DNA from: Clostridia bacterium
GTDB lineage: Bacteria > Bacillota > Clostridia > Oscillospirales > CAG-272
Assembly: GCA_900753295.1 (NCBI GenBank)
Contig: CAADYQ010000039.1
Coordinates: forward strand, 1-5,447
Length of the DNA stretch: 5,447 bases
Direction: 5' to 3'
Each line of letters opens with the position of its first letter. Within the stretch, counting starts at the first letter, position 1. Positions 1 to 5,447 of this stretch are shown here, one piece after another. Under the pieces are notes generated by a model that saw nothing but the letters and a program-made list of their open reading frames with translations, had not been told where the DNA came from and searched no databases. Both the position numbers and the translations under genes were made by a program.

Positions 1-60
1 GGTAAAAACAAAATTGCTTTGTTATCTTCACCTTGATTGTCGGCAGAAACGAATCTGTAA

Positions 61-158
61 GCCTTCCCATGTCTGGGAAGGTGGCGCGCGAAGCGCGTCG
101 GATGAGGAGGATATTCATAGATTTCGCGGAAGCGAAATCTTCATTATTTTCATTCTCC
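61..158. repeat. Three-hairpin REP/MITE-like repeat element
   Basis: Three perfect or near-perfect hairpins follow one another. Hairpin 1 is CCTTCCCA (62-69), loop TGTC, TGGGAAGG (74-81). Hairpin 2 is CGCGC (85-89), loop GAA, GCGCG (93-97), extended by a G84-T98 wobble and a G83-C99 pair. Hairpin 3 is AGATTTCGC (119-127), loop GGAA, GCGAAATCT (132-140). The tail to about 158 (ending CTCC) can partly pair with the GGAGGA stretch near 106-111. The order 'CTTCCC hairpin, GGTGGCGCG hairpin, GGATGAGG' resembles repeats I recall as dispersed in gut Clostridia genomes; that resemblance is from memory, and only one copy lies in this window. The outer limits are approximate. No protein is encoded. The G-T wobbles (G61-T82, G84-T98) would be tolerated in a plus-strand RNA but not in the complement. 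It could be a REP/MITE or a relic of one. Confidence 0.6.
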
Positions 159-162
159 ATAG

Positions 163-199
163 AAAATAAAAAGCAGAGAGCAGATGTGAGTCTGCTCTC
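163..199 (-). terminator. Rho-independent terminator of the ABC exporter operon
   Basis: GAGAGCAGA (176-184) and TCTGCTCTC (191-199) form a perfect 9-bp stem with a 6-nt loop. Read on the minus strand the stem is followed by TGCTTTTTATTTTC, a good U-tract, about 110 nt after the stop codon of the second exporter gene. On the plus strand the same stem is followed only by ATTTTAAAA, so it may act weakly in both directions. Confidence 0.75.
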
Positions 200-208
200 A
201 TTTTAAAA

Positions 209-303
209 GTGCGTTACTTCATGTTCAGATGTAACTACGGACGTGTAGTAGATATGAATCTGCACTCGATTCACCCTCGGGGTATGAAGCTACAAATCCG
301 CAC
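209..303. ncRNA. Candidate structured RNA or inverted-repeat element (nested multi-branch fold)
   Basis: The ends pair: GTGCG (209-213) with CGCAC (299-303). Inside this, TACTTCAT (215-222) pairs with ATGAAG-C-TA (284-292), giving 8 bp with one bulged C at 290. The interior holds further hairpins: ACTAC (234-238)/GTAGT (245-249), TGAATC (255-260)/GATTCA (268-273), and CCC (274-276)/GGG (280-282) with a TCG loop. An alternative pairing, CAGAT (226-230) with ATCTG (258-262), competes with the second hairpin. The element starts 5 nt beyond the exporter stop codon, and on the minus strand the terminator at 163-199 follows it, so it would be the operon's 3' UTR or a small RNA with its own terminator. 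G-T pairs (G239-T244, G223-T283) instead favour the plus strand. I do not recognise it as a known RNA family. A mobile-repeat relic with imperfect terminal inverted repeats is the main alternative. Confidence 0.35.
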
Positions 304-308
304 CAACG

Positions 309-2165
309 TCACCCGAGTATAGAAAGAACTTCTTTTTCGTATTGGCGGGTGTAGAGGGAGTGGTAGTAGCCGCGGCGATGCATAAGCTCGCTGTGGCGTC
401 CTTCCTCAACAATCTTGCCGTCCTTAACAACGATTATGACATCCGCATCGCGTACAGTGGAAAGACGGTGCGCAATGATGAAGGACGTCCGTCCCGCCGT
501 GACCTTGCCGATCGCATTCTGGATTATCTGCTCGGTTATCGTGTCAACGGATGAGGTCGCTTCGTCAAGCACGAGAATGCGCGGATCGGCAATTATCGCA
601 CGGGCAAAGGAGAGAAGCTGCTTTTCGCCGGTGGAGAGAAGATCGCCGCCCTCGCCTACCTCGCTGTCAAGCCCGCGGTCCATGCGCGCCACAACAGCAT
701 CGGCGGAGACTATGCGCAGAGCCGCATTGATCTCATCGTCGGTCGCATCCGGCTTGCCGTAGCGCAGATTGTCGCGCACAGTTCCTGAGAAAAGATGCGG
801 CGACTGGAGTACATAGCCTATGTTGGAGTGCAGCCAGAGCTGAGAGCGCTCGCGCGCATCACGCCCATCGATAAGAACGGCGCCGTCTGTCGGCTCGTAA
901 AAGCGGCATACAAGGTTGACAAGAGTGGATTTTCCCGCACCTGTCTCACCTACAATGGCAACGCGCGTGCCCTGCGGGACCTTGAGAGAGAAATGCTCAA
1001 GCACCGTCTCGTCGCCGTCGGGGTAGCGGAAGGTCACATCGCGGAATTCAATGTCGCCGTGAAGCGGCTCCCAGTTCTCGCGGCGCGGCTCAAAGGTGTC
1101 GCCGTATTTTGCTATCACCTCGGGAGTGTCGGTGACGTCCGACTCGGTCTCAAGCAGACGTGTGACACGCTCGATGTTCACCTGCGTGTTGATAAGACTT
1201 GAAAATGCATCTATGATCCAGAGAAGAGGATCCATAAGCCCCTGCGCATAGGACATGAAGACCGAAAGCGTGCCGACCTTCATGGCTTCCTCAAGGGTGA
1301 GGATGCCGCCGCGCCAGAGAACGAGCGCAAGCGCAACGTAGGAGAAGAAGGATACGGAGGAGAACAGAAGCCCGCGGAAACGCGAGGCGCTTACCGAGGT
1401 CCGCTTCATCGTGCGGGTGTCGGACTCGAATTCGGATATCATTTTGTCCTCGACCACAAGCGTCTTTATGGTCTTGGCGCCGGTGATGCCCTCGTTGTAG
1501 TCACCGGAAATACGGGAGTTAAGCTCGCGTATCGAACGGTTGAGAGAGGTCAGCTTGTTGAGAGAAAACGCAATGAGGAGCGCCGCTATCGGAACTATCG
1601 CAATGACTGCCAGCGCCAGTTTGCTGTTTATGCTGAGCATGACCGCTATCGCGCCGATGATGTAGGAGATGTTCCATATGGCATCAAGAAGCGACCATGA
1701 AACAAGCTCGCCGATGCGCGAGGTGTCGCTCATGATGCGGGAATGAACATATCCGACGCTGTTCTGGTTGAAGTAGGAGAAGGAGAGAGTCTGAAGGTGG
1801 TCAAAGCTCGCCTGCTTGAGATCGTGACCGACACCGCATTCAACGCGCGAGCCGGTGTAGGTCGTGACGAAATTCGCACTTATCTGAACGATAAGGGTGA
1901 GAAGGTAGAGCAGTATGAACCACGGCAGCGTGCTTACAACGCCGGTGACTATGTAGTTGTCTATGGCGTAGCGCTGGAAAAGAGGGATGACAATGTCTAC
2001 TGCGCTACCGACTATGCCGAGCACCAGCATGACGAGCAGCTTGCGCCGGTAGGGACGGATGAACGGTATCAGTTTTCCGATGCCGAACCACGGCAGACGG
2101 ACAAAACTGTCGTTCTTTTTCTTTTTGTTTTCACGCGGGTCTTTTTTTACTTCTGTGCCGCTCAT
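309..2165 (-). CDS. Heterodimeric ABC exporter, catalytic-Glu subunit (permease-ATPase fusion, 618 aa)
   Basis: This is a half-transporter of the multidrug/lipid exporter class (COG1132; BmrD, TM288 and YheH-like), acting in the cytoplasmic membrane. A Lys-rich cytoplasmic N-terminus (1-40) is followed by six predicted membrane helices (roughly 42-62, 79-100, 157-177, 181-203, 264-285, 296-325) and the ATPase domain from about 370. Visible motifs are Walker A GETGAGKST (406-414), Q-loop Q454, Walker B ILVLD with D534 and catalytic E535, D-loop SSVD (538-541) and switch H566. The signature is degenerate: LSTGE (510-514) instead of LSGGQ. A linker of about 30 residues (340-370) separates the membrane domain from the ATPase domain. 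Full length is normal for the family. The ATG overlaps the stop of the upstream exporter gene by 4 nt (ATGA) and has a strong ribosome binding site, so the two subunits are probably coupled in translation. The transported substrate cannot be read from the sequence. Confidence 0.95.
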   Translation of the reverse strand: MSGTEVKKDPRENKKKKNDSFVRLPWFGIGKLIPFIRPYRRKLLVMLVLGIVGSAVDIVIPLFQRYAIDNYIVTGVVSTLPWFILLYLLTLIVQISANFVTTYTGSRVECGVGHDLKQASFDHLQTLSFSYFNQNSVGYVHSRIMSDTSRIGELVSWSLLDAIWNISYIIGAIAVMLSINSKLALAVIAIVPIAALLIAFSLNKLTSLNRSIRELNSRISGDYNEGITGAKTIKTLVVEDKMISEFESDTRTMKRTSVSASRFRGLLFSSVSFFSYVALALVLWRGGILTLEEAMKVGTLSVFMSYAQGLMDPLLWIIDAFSSLINTQVNIERVTRLLETESDVTDTPEVIAKYGDTFEPRRENWEPLHGDIEFRDVTFRYPDGDETVLEHFSLKVPQGTRVAIVGETGAGKSTLVNLVCRFYEPTDGAVLIDGRDARERSQLWLHSNIGYVLQSPHLFSGTVRDNLRYGKPDATDDEINAALRIVSADAVVARMDRGLDSEVGEGGDLLSTGEKQLLSFARAIIADPRILVLDEATSSVDTITEQIIQNAIGKVTAGRTSFIIAHRLSTVRDADVIIVVKDGKIVEEGRHSELMHRRGYYHSLYTRQYEKEVLSILG

Positions 2166-4009
2166 GCGTCTGCCTCCTTTCCTGTGTCGGGATCCGACAT
2201 CTGTATCTCGTAAATGCGGCGGTAAATACCGTCCTTGAGCTTCATAAGCTCATCGTGAGTGCCTTCCTCGGCTATTTTTCCGTGGTCGAGCACGATTATT
2301 TTGTCCGCGCTCATCAGAGTCGCCGTGCGGTGAGAAATAAGGAACACGGTCGATCCGCCAAGCTGATCGGCAAGCGCGGCGCGTATCTTTGCGTCCGTCT
2401 CCGCATCGACGGCGGAGAGAGAATCGTCAAATACCATTATCGGAGCCTTTTCGGTCAGCATACGCGCTATCGCGGTGCGCTGCTTCTGACCGCCGGAAAG
2501 CGTTACTCCGCGCTCACCGACAAAGGTGTCGTAGCCCTCGCTGAAGCCGGAGACAGTCTCGTCAAGGCAGGCGACGCGCGCCGCCTCGCGTATCTCCTCC
2601 ATCCCCGCGCCGGGAGAGGCTATCGATATGTTGTCCGCTATCGAGCGGGAGAAAAGATAGGGCTCCTGAAGGACTATGCCAATGCTGCGGCGCAGATAGG
2701 ACGCGCGGATGTCGGCGATGTCAACGCCGCCTATCGTTATCCTTCCTCCGCTGCCGTCGGCGGGAAGCTCGTAAAGCCTGTCGAGCAGGTGGACGAGCGT
2801 GGATTTGCCGGAGCCGGTGCCGCCGAGGATGCCGAGCGTCGAGCCGGCGGGAACGGTCAGCGAAATGTGGGAGAGCAGCTCGGGACAGCCGTCGTATGCA
2901 AAGCTCACATCGTCAAAAACAATGTCGCGGTGCATGTCCGGCTCGCATGCGCCGGGGCGGTCGTGCTCCGGCTCGGAGTCCATGATGTAGCTGAGACGGT
3001 CTATGGCGATGCTCGCCTTGCTCATCTCGGATATCATTCGCCCGAGACGGCGCATGGGCCATGTCAGCATTGAGTTGTATGTAACGAACGCAAGGAAGGA
3101 GCCTGCGGTAAGTCTGCCGTCAAGACAAGCAAATACACCGAGAACTATTATGAGCATGACCTGAAGCCCGGAAATAAAGTCGCCCATTCCCCAGAATGCC
3201 GACATATATCTTGCAAGCTTTACCCAAAGCGCCTCGTACTTGTCGTTCTGCGCGCGAAAGCGCTCACGCTCGTACTTTTCACGTCCGAAGGCGCGTACCA
3301 CGCGCACGCCGGTGAGATTTTCCTGAGCTATCGCCGAAAGCGCACCCTCGGCTTCGTCGCAGTCCTTGAAGCCGGAGCCGATGCGTCTGCCGAACACGGC
3401 GGAATAAATAAGTATCACCGGCAGCGAGAGGGTGGCGGCAAGTGCTAAGCGGGTGTCCATGCCGTACATTACGATAAGGGAGACGGTGACCTGGATCACT
3501 ATGCGGATGATCGATATAAGCTGCTCCGAGAGGAAGTTCTTTACCATGTCAACGTCGGAGGTGCAGCGCTGGATCATGTCGCCCGTCTTGTTCTTCATGT
3601 GCCATGCGAAGGGCAGCGACTGTATTTTTTCATAAAGCATATTGCGCATATGCTCAACAAGCGTTTCCGCGGCTCTTGTGTTGATCGTGCGTTGGAGATA
3701 GCGGAAGACCGCTGCGAAAAGCGCAACTACGACTATCACCGCGGCGACCGTCCAAAGACGCGTGCGGATGACCTCGGCGCCGCCGAGCATGTCCACTATC
3801 ACACGGACATAAGACGGCAGGTCCGACTCCTCCTGACGCAGCACCGTGTCAACGGTAAAGCGGATAAGCTGAGGGTTCAGCATATCGGCTCCGGTCACGC
3901 CGAGCGATACGATTATACCAGCCAGAAAAAGCAGCTTTGAGCCGCGCATGAATTCAAGCATCAGCCGCCAGTTGCCCGGCTTTCTGTTCCGTTCTTTCTT
4001 TCTTTTCAT
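2162..4009 (-). CDS. Heterodimeric ABC exporter, degenerate-site subunit (permease-ATPase fusion, 615 aa)
   Basis: This is the partner half-transporter (COG1132; BmrC, TM287 and YheI-like) and the first gene of the operon. A basic N-terminus (MKRKKERNRK) precedes six predicted membrane helices (about 25-47, 86-106, 161-184, 186-207, 275-297, 301-325). The ATPase domain starts near residue 362. Motifs are Walker A GGTGSGKST (396-404), Q-loop Q448, canonical signature LSGGQ (504-508), Walker B IMVFD with D528, D-loop LSAVD (531-535) and switch H560. The residue after Walker B is D529, not the usual catalytic Glu. In known heterodimers this Asp marks the non-hydrolytic or slow ATP site, and its LSGGQ completes the active site of the partner. 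The start is set by AAAGGTG 4-6 nt upstream of the ATG and by a promoter directly before it. Its TGA overlaps the next start codon. Length is normal and no frameshift is seen. Drug, peptide or lipid export are all possible. Confidence 0.95.
   Translation of the reverse strand: MKRKKERNRKPGNWRLMLEFMRGSKLLFLAGIIVSLGVTGADMLNPQLIRFTVDTVLRQEESDLPSYVRVIVDMLGGAEVIRTRLWTVAAVIVVVALFAAVFRYLQRTINTRAAETLVEHMRNMLYEKIQSLPFAWHMKNKTGDMIQRCTSDVDMVKNFLSEQLISIIRIVIQVTVSLIVMYGMDTRLALAATLSLPVILIYSAVFGRRIGSGFKDCDEAEGALSAIAQENLTGVRVVRAFGREKYERERFRAQNDKYEALWVKLARYMSAFWGMGDFISGLQVMLIIVLGVFACLDGRLTAGSFLAFVTYNSMLTWPMRRLGRMISEMSKASIAIDRLSYIMDSEPEHDRPGACEPDMHRDIVFDDVSFAYDGCPELLSHISLTVPAGSTLGILGGTGSGKSTLVHLLDRLYELPADGSGGRITIGGVDIADIRASYLRRSIGIVLQEPYLFSRSIADNISIASPGAGMEEIREAARVACLDETVSGFSEGYDTFVGERGVTLSGGQKQRTAIARMLTEKAPIMVFDDSLSAVDAETDAKIRAALADQLGGSTVFLISHRTATLMSADKIIVLDHGKIAEEGTHDELMKLKDGIYRRIYEIQMSDPDTGKEADA
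2173..2179 (-). promoter_or_regulatory. Ribosome binding site of the second exporter gene
   Basis: On the minus strand AAGGAGG lies 7 nt before the ATG at 2165. It sits inside the end of the upstream exporter gene. It fixes the start codon of the downstream gene and, with the ATGA overlap, points to coupled, near-stoichiometric synthesis of the two subunits. Confidence 0.85.
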
Positions 4010-4013
4010 AATA

Positions 4014-4020
4014 CACCTTT
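4014..4020 (-). promoter_or_regulatory. Ribosome binding site of the first exporter gene
   Basis: On the minus strand AAAGGTG precedes the ATG at 4009, with 6 nt between the GG and the start codon. It is a weaker match to the anti-Shine-Dalgarno sequence than the AAGGAGG of the second gene. The predicted 5' leader is only about 35 nt, too short for a riboswitch. Confidence 0.7.
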
Positions 4021-4050
4021 ATCGATAAAGTCAAAAATACATGTCCAGAT

Positions 4051-4079
4051 ATTATATCATACAAATGTATATATGTCAA
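4051..4079 (-). promoter_or_regulatory. Consensus sigma-A promoter of the exporter operon
   Basis: On the minus strand a perfect -35 TTGACA (4079-4074), a 17-bp spacer and a perfect -10 TATAAT (4056-4051) are present, with an additional extended -10 TG at 4059-4058. Transcription should start near 4044, about 35 nt before the exporter start codon. The spacer contains a 12-bp perfect palindrome, ATACATTTGTAT (4070-4059). A promoter this strong would be expected either to be constitutive or to be held down by a repressor. Confidence 0.88.
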
Positions 4080-4084
4080 CGGGA

Positions 4085-4101
4085 CTAAACCGCAGGTTTA
4101 G
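4085..4101. promoter_or_regulatory. Perfect 7-3-7 inverted repeat between the divergent promoters (candidate operator)
   Basis: CTAAACC (4085-4091), GCA, GGTTTAG (4095-4101) is a perfect inverted repeat. It lies 5 bp upstream of the -35 of the exporter promoter, and about 40 bp upstream of the -35 of the rightward promoter. It is outside both predicted transcripts, so it would act as DNA, as an operator or activator site. It has no T-tract on either side and is not a terminator. No regulator gene is in the window to match it. Confidence 0.4.
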
Positions 4102-4119
4102 CGTGCAAAAAAATAATTC

Positions 4120-4129
4120 CGCCGCGGCG
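4120..4129. promoter_or_regulatory. 10-bp GC palindrome upstream of the rightward promoter
   Basis: CGCCGCGGCG is a perfect palindrome in an otherwise A/T-rich stretch, 11 bp upstream of the candidate -35 at 4141. It could be a protein-binding site, but a short palindrome of only G and C can arise by chance, so this is a weak call. Confidence 0.25.
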
Positions 4130-4140
4130 ATAAAAAACAC

Positions 4141-4169
4141 TTTACAACGCGCTTTGCCGATGATATATA
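4141..4169 (+). promoter_or_regulatory. Likely promoter of the solute-binding protein gene
   Basis: TTTACA (4141-4146), a 17-bp spacer and TATATA (4164-4169) fit a sigma-A promoter, with an extended -10 TG at 4161-4162. A perfect TATAAT also lies at 4168-4173 but lacks a -35 at a usable distance. Transcription would start near 4176, leaving a leader of about 55 nt. That leader contains a short hairpin, GAAGG (4183-4187)/CCTTC (4195-4199). Confidence 0.55.
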
Positions 4170-4212
4170 TAATAATAAATAGGAAGGTCACGCGCCTTCG
4201 AAAGATAGTCTT

Positions 4213-4218
4213 AAAGGA
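4213..4218 (+). promoter_or_regulatory. Probable ribosome binding site of the solute-binding protein gene
   Basis: AAAGGA lies 12 nt before the ATG at 4231, farther than the usual 5-9 nt. No other in-frame ATG or GTG exists between it and 4231. The alternative ATG at 4218 is in a different frame, and the next in-frame ATG is codon 5 (4243), which is even farther away. Confidence 0.5.
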
Positions 4219-4230
4219 TGGTACCACGTT

Positions 4231-5447
4231 ATGAAAAGAACAATGCGCTATGCATCCCTTGTCCTTGCCGTGCTTACGGTGCTGCTTTGCTTCTCCGCCT
4301 GTGCCAAAAACGGGTCGGATACGCCGGTCACGACGCCGGTGACTGCCGCGCCCACGGTCGATACTCCCGAGGATACTGCCGAGCGTCTTTCGATCCCCGA
4401 CGACGTCGATCTCGGTGGCGAGACGATGGGAGTGCTTTACTGGTCGGATGTTGAAAACCCCGAATTCTTCATTGAAGATGCCGACAATATAATGGATAAA
4501 ACTCAGGACGCCATAAACCGGCGCAACAAAATGCTTGAGGAACGCATGAAGGTCAAGCTGGACTTCATCGGTCAGGAGGGCAGAAACTCCAAGCTCAAGG
4601 AATTCGTCAGCTACATAAACGCCAGCATCGGTTCGGGCGACCATGCGTTCGACATCATAGCGGGCTATAGCCAGAGCGTTGCAAACGCGGCGTACAACAG
4701 CTTCTGCTATGATCTTGCCAAGACCGAGCACCTTGACCTTGAAAAACCGTGGTGGCCCTCGCTGCTCACCTCCGAGGCTACGGTAAACGGTAAGCTCTAC
4801 TTCGTTTCGGGCGATATCTCCACGAATATGCTTTATATGATGTATACCGTTTTCTTCAACAAGGATCTGCTTGAAACGAAGACCGGCTCGCGCTCGCCCT
4901 ACGACATGATAAACGCAAACGAGTGGACAGTCGATAACATGATAGCCATGTGCCAGGACTTCTACCGCGATACCGATGCCGATATGAAGAAGTCGGCGGG
5001 CGACCAGTACGGTCTTGTTCTGCCCAAGCTGTCGCTTGACGCATTTTTCTACGGCTCCGGACTGCGCACCACCGACCGCGATGCAAACGGTCTGATCCAG
5101 GTGGCGGATTCCTATTTCAGCGAAAAGTCGGCGGGGCTGCTTGAAAAGCTGGAGCGCCTTTGCTATGATTCGGACGACGGCTACTGGAAGGGAAAGACCG
5201 ACGTATTTTCGGCGGGCAGATCGGTATTTTACTGTGACCGCGCCGTTACCGCGATAAAGAACCTTGCGGATGTCGAGTTCGAGTACGGCGTCGTGCCCGC
5301 GCCCAAGTGGAGCTCCGATCAGGAGGCGTACTACACCTGCGCCGGCAACCCCTTTACGCTCTACGCGGTAGTTGCCGATTGCACGCGCCCCGACCTTGCA
5401 TCGGCAGTCCTTGAATGCTGGGCGTATGAAGCGTACAATTACACGAC
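4231..5447 (+). CDS. Extracellular solute-binding lipoprotein of an ABC importer, probably carbohydrate (3' end cut by window)
   Basis: The reading frame is open from the ATG through 405 codons and leaves the window without a stop. It starts with a lipoprotein signal: basic KRTMR, a hydrophobic stretch (8-21) and the lipobox FSAC with lipidated Cys24. A Thr/Pro/Asp-rich tether (26-50) follows, then the binding domain. Features typical of clostridial family-1 binding proteins are visible: a first beta strand, MGVLYWSD (66-73), a helix with NRRNKMLEERMKVKLDF (96-112), KPWWPSLL (172-179), VNGKLYFVSGD (185-195) and VFFNKDLLE (207-215). The protein would sit on the outer membrane face and deliver a ligand to permeases, whose genes are expected beyond the right edge. 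Family resemblance favours sugars or oligosaccharides, but the ligand cannot be deduced. Its mature part has seven cysteines besides Cys24 (159, 241, 311, 335, 370, 384, 396), which suits a strict anaerobe. The gene is divergent from the exporter operon. Confidence 0.9.
   Translation, partial: MKRTMRYASLVLAVLTVLLCFSACAKNGSDTPVTTPVTAAPTVDTPEDTAERLSIPDDVDLGGETMGVLYWSDVENPEFFIEDADNIMDKTQDAINRRNKMLEERMKVKLDFIGQEGRNSKLKEFVSYINASIGSGDHAFDIIAGYSQSVANAAYNSFCYDLAKTEHLDLEKPWWPSLLTSEATVNGKLYFVSGDISTNMLYMMYTVFFNKDLLETKTGSRSPYDMINANEWTVDNMIAMCQDFYRDTDADMKKSAGDQYGLVLPKLSLDAFFYGSGLRTTDRDANGLIQVADSYFSEKSAGLLEKLERLCYDSDDGYWKGKTDVFSAGRSVFYCDRAVTAIKNLADVEFEYGVVPAPKWSSDQEAYYTCAGNPFTLYAVVADCTRPDLASAVLECWAYEAYNYT

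Noticed and set aside
7..23. AACAAA/TTTGTT hairpin at the left edge as a terminator
   Set aside because: Six A/T-rich pairs with only a short T-run on the minus strand; too weak and too close to the edge to call.
61..140. CRISPR-like repeat array
   Set aside because: The three hairpins have different sequences and no regular spacing; there are no direct repeats with unique spacers.
2..169. Plus-strand frame open from the left edge for 55 codons, ending in TAA
   Set aside because: It reads straight through the hairpin repeat at 61-158, its translation has no recognisable domain, and the repeat rather than selection explains the open frame. A true gene end cut by the window edge cannot be fully excluded.
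209..303. A tRNA or a known riboswitch
   Set aside because: There is no CCA end, no plausible anticodon arm in cloverleaf geometry and no motif of a riboswitch class I recognise. It lies downstream of a gene rather than in a leader.
795..1202. Plus-strand open frame of 135 codons
   Set aside because: Antisense shadow of the ATPase domain of the second exporter gene.
1743..2213. Plus-strand open frame of 156 codons
   Set aside because: Antisense shadow of the second exporter gene; no ribosome binding site or domain.
2255..3073. Plus-strand open frame of 272 codons
   Set aside because: It lies wholly antisense to the first exporter gene, whose product has every ABC motif. Its translation is low-complexity and matches no family known to me.
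4218..4454. Plus-strand open frame of 78 codons starting at the ATG inside the ribosome binding site
   Set aside because: It is out of frame with the binding-protein gene and ends early; its translation has no signal peptide or domain.
4057..4731. Minus-strand open frame of 224 codons
   Set aside because: It covers the divergent promoters and the 5' part of the binding-protein gene in antisense. The plus-strand frame has a signal peptide, lipobox and family motifs, so this one is a shadow.
4856..5086. Minus-strand open frame of 76 codons
   Set aside because: Antisense to the binding-protein gene, Arg/Ser-rich as expected of a GC-rich shadow frame.

Overview
The window looks like chromosomal DNA of a Gram-positive anaerobe of the Bacillota, most likely class Clostridia and plausibly the Oscillospirales/Ruminococcaceae-type gut bacteria. 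The reasons are a heterodimeric ABC exporter of the clostridial/bacillar type, a lipid-anchored solute-binding protein with a family-typical clostridial sequence, strong AGGAGG-type ribosome binding sites, a near-perfect housekeeping promoter, and a hairpin-rich repeat that resembles dispersed repeats of gut Clostridia. The lineage is inferred from family resemblance; no taxonomic marker is present.

Layout. Positions 1-308 hold no convincing gene. They contain a three-hairpin REP/MITE-like repeat (about 61-158), a rho-independent terminator (163-199, best on the minus strand) and a nested, multi-branched inverted-repeat structure (209-303) that may be a structured RNA or a small mobile-repeat relic. 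Positions 309-4009 are a two-gene minus-strand operon encoding both halves of a type IV ABC exporter, with a 4-nt ATGA overlap between the genes. Positions 4010-4230 are a divergent control region: a perfect TTGACA-17-TATAAT promoter fires left into the exporter operon, a weaker extended -10 promoter fires right, and two palindromes lie between them. From 4231 to the right edge runs the first 405 codons of an extracellular solute-binding lipoprotein, which is cut off by the window.

How the genes work together. The two exporter subunits show textbook complementary asymmetry: the upstream-gene product has LSGGQ but Asp in place of the catalytic Glu, whereas the downstream product has the catalytic Glu but a degenerate signature, LSTGE. 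Paired, they give one hydrolytic and one degenerate ATP site, as in TM287/288, BmrCD and LmrCD. The binding protein on the other strand belongs to an import system, probably for a carbohydrate, whose permeases would lie beyond the right edge. Nothing in the sequence shows that exporter and importer share a substrate; they share only the intergenic control region.

The protein-coding part is conventional. The parts worth a second look are the non-coding ones: the 209-303 nested structure, the 61-158 repeat, and the palindromes in the divergent control region.
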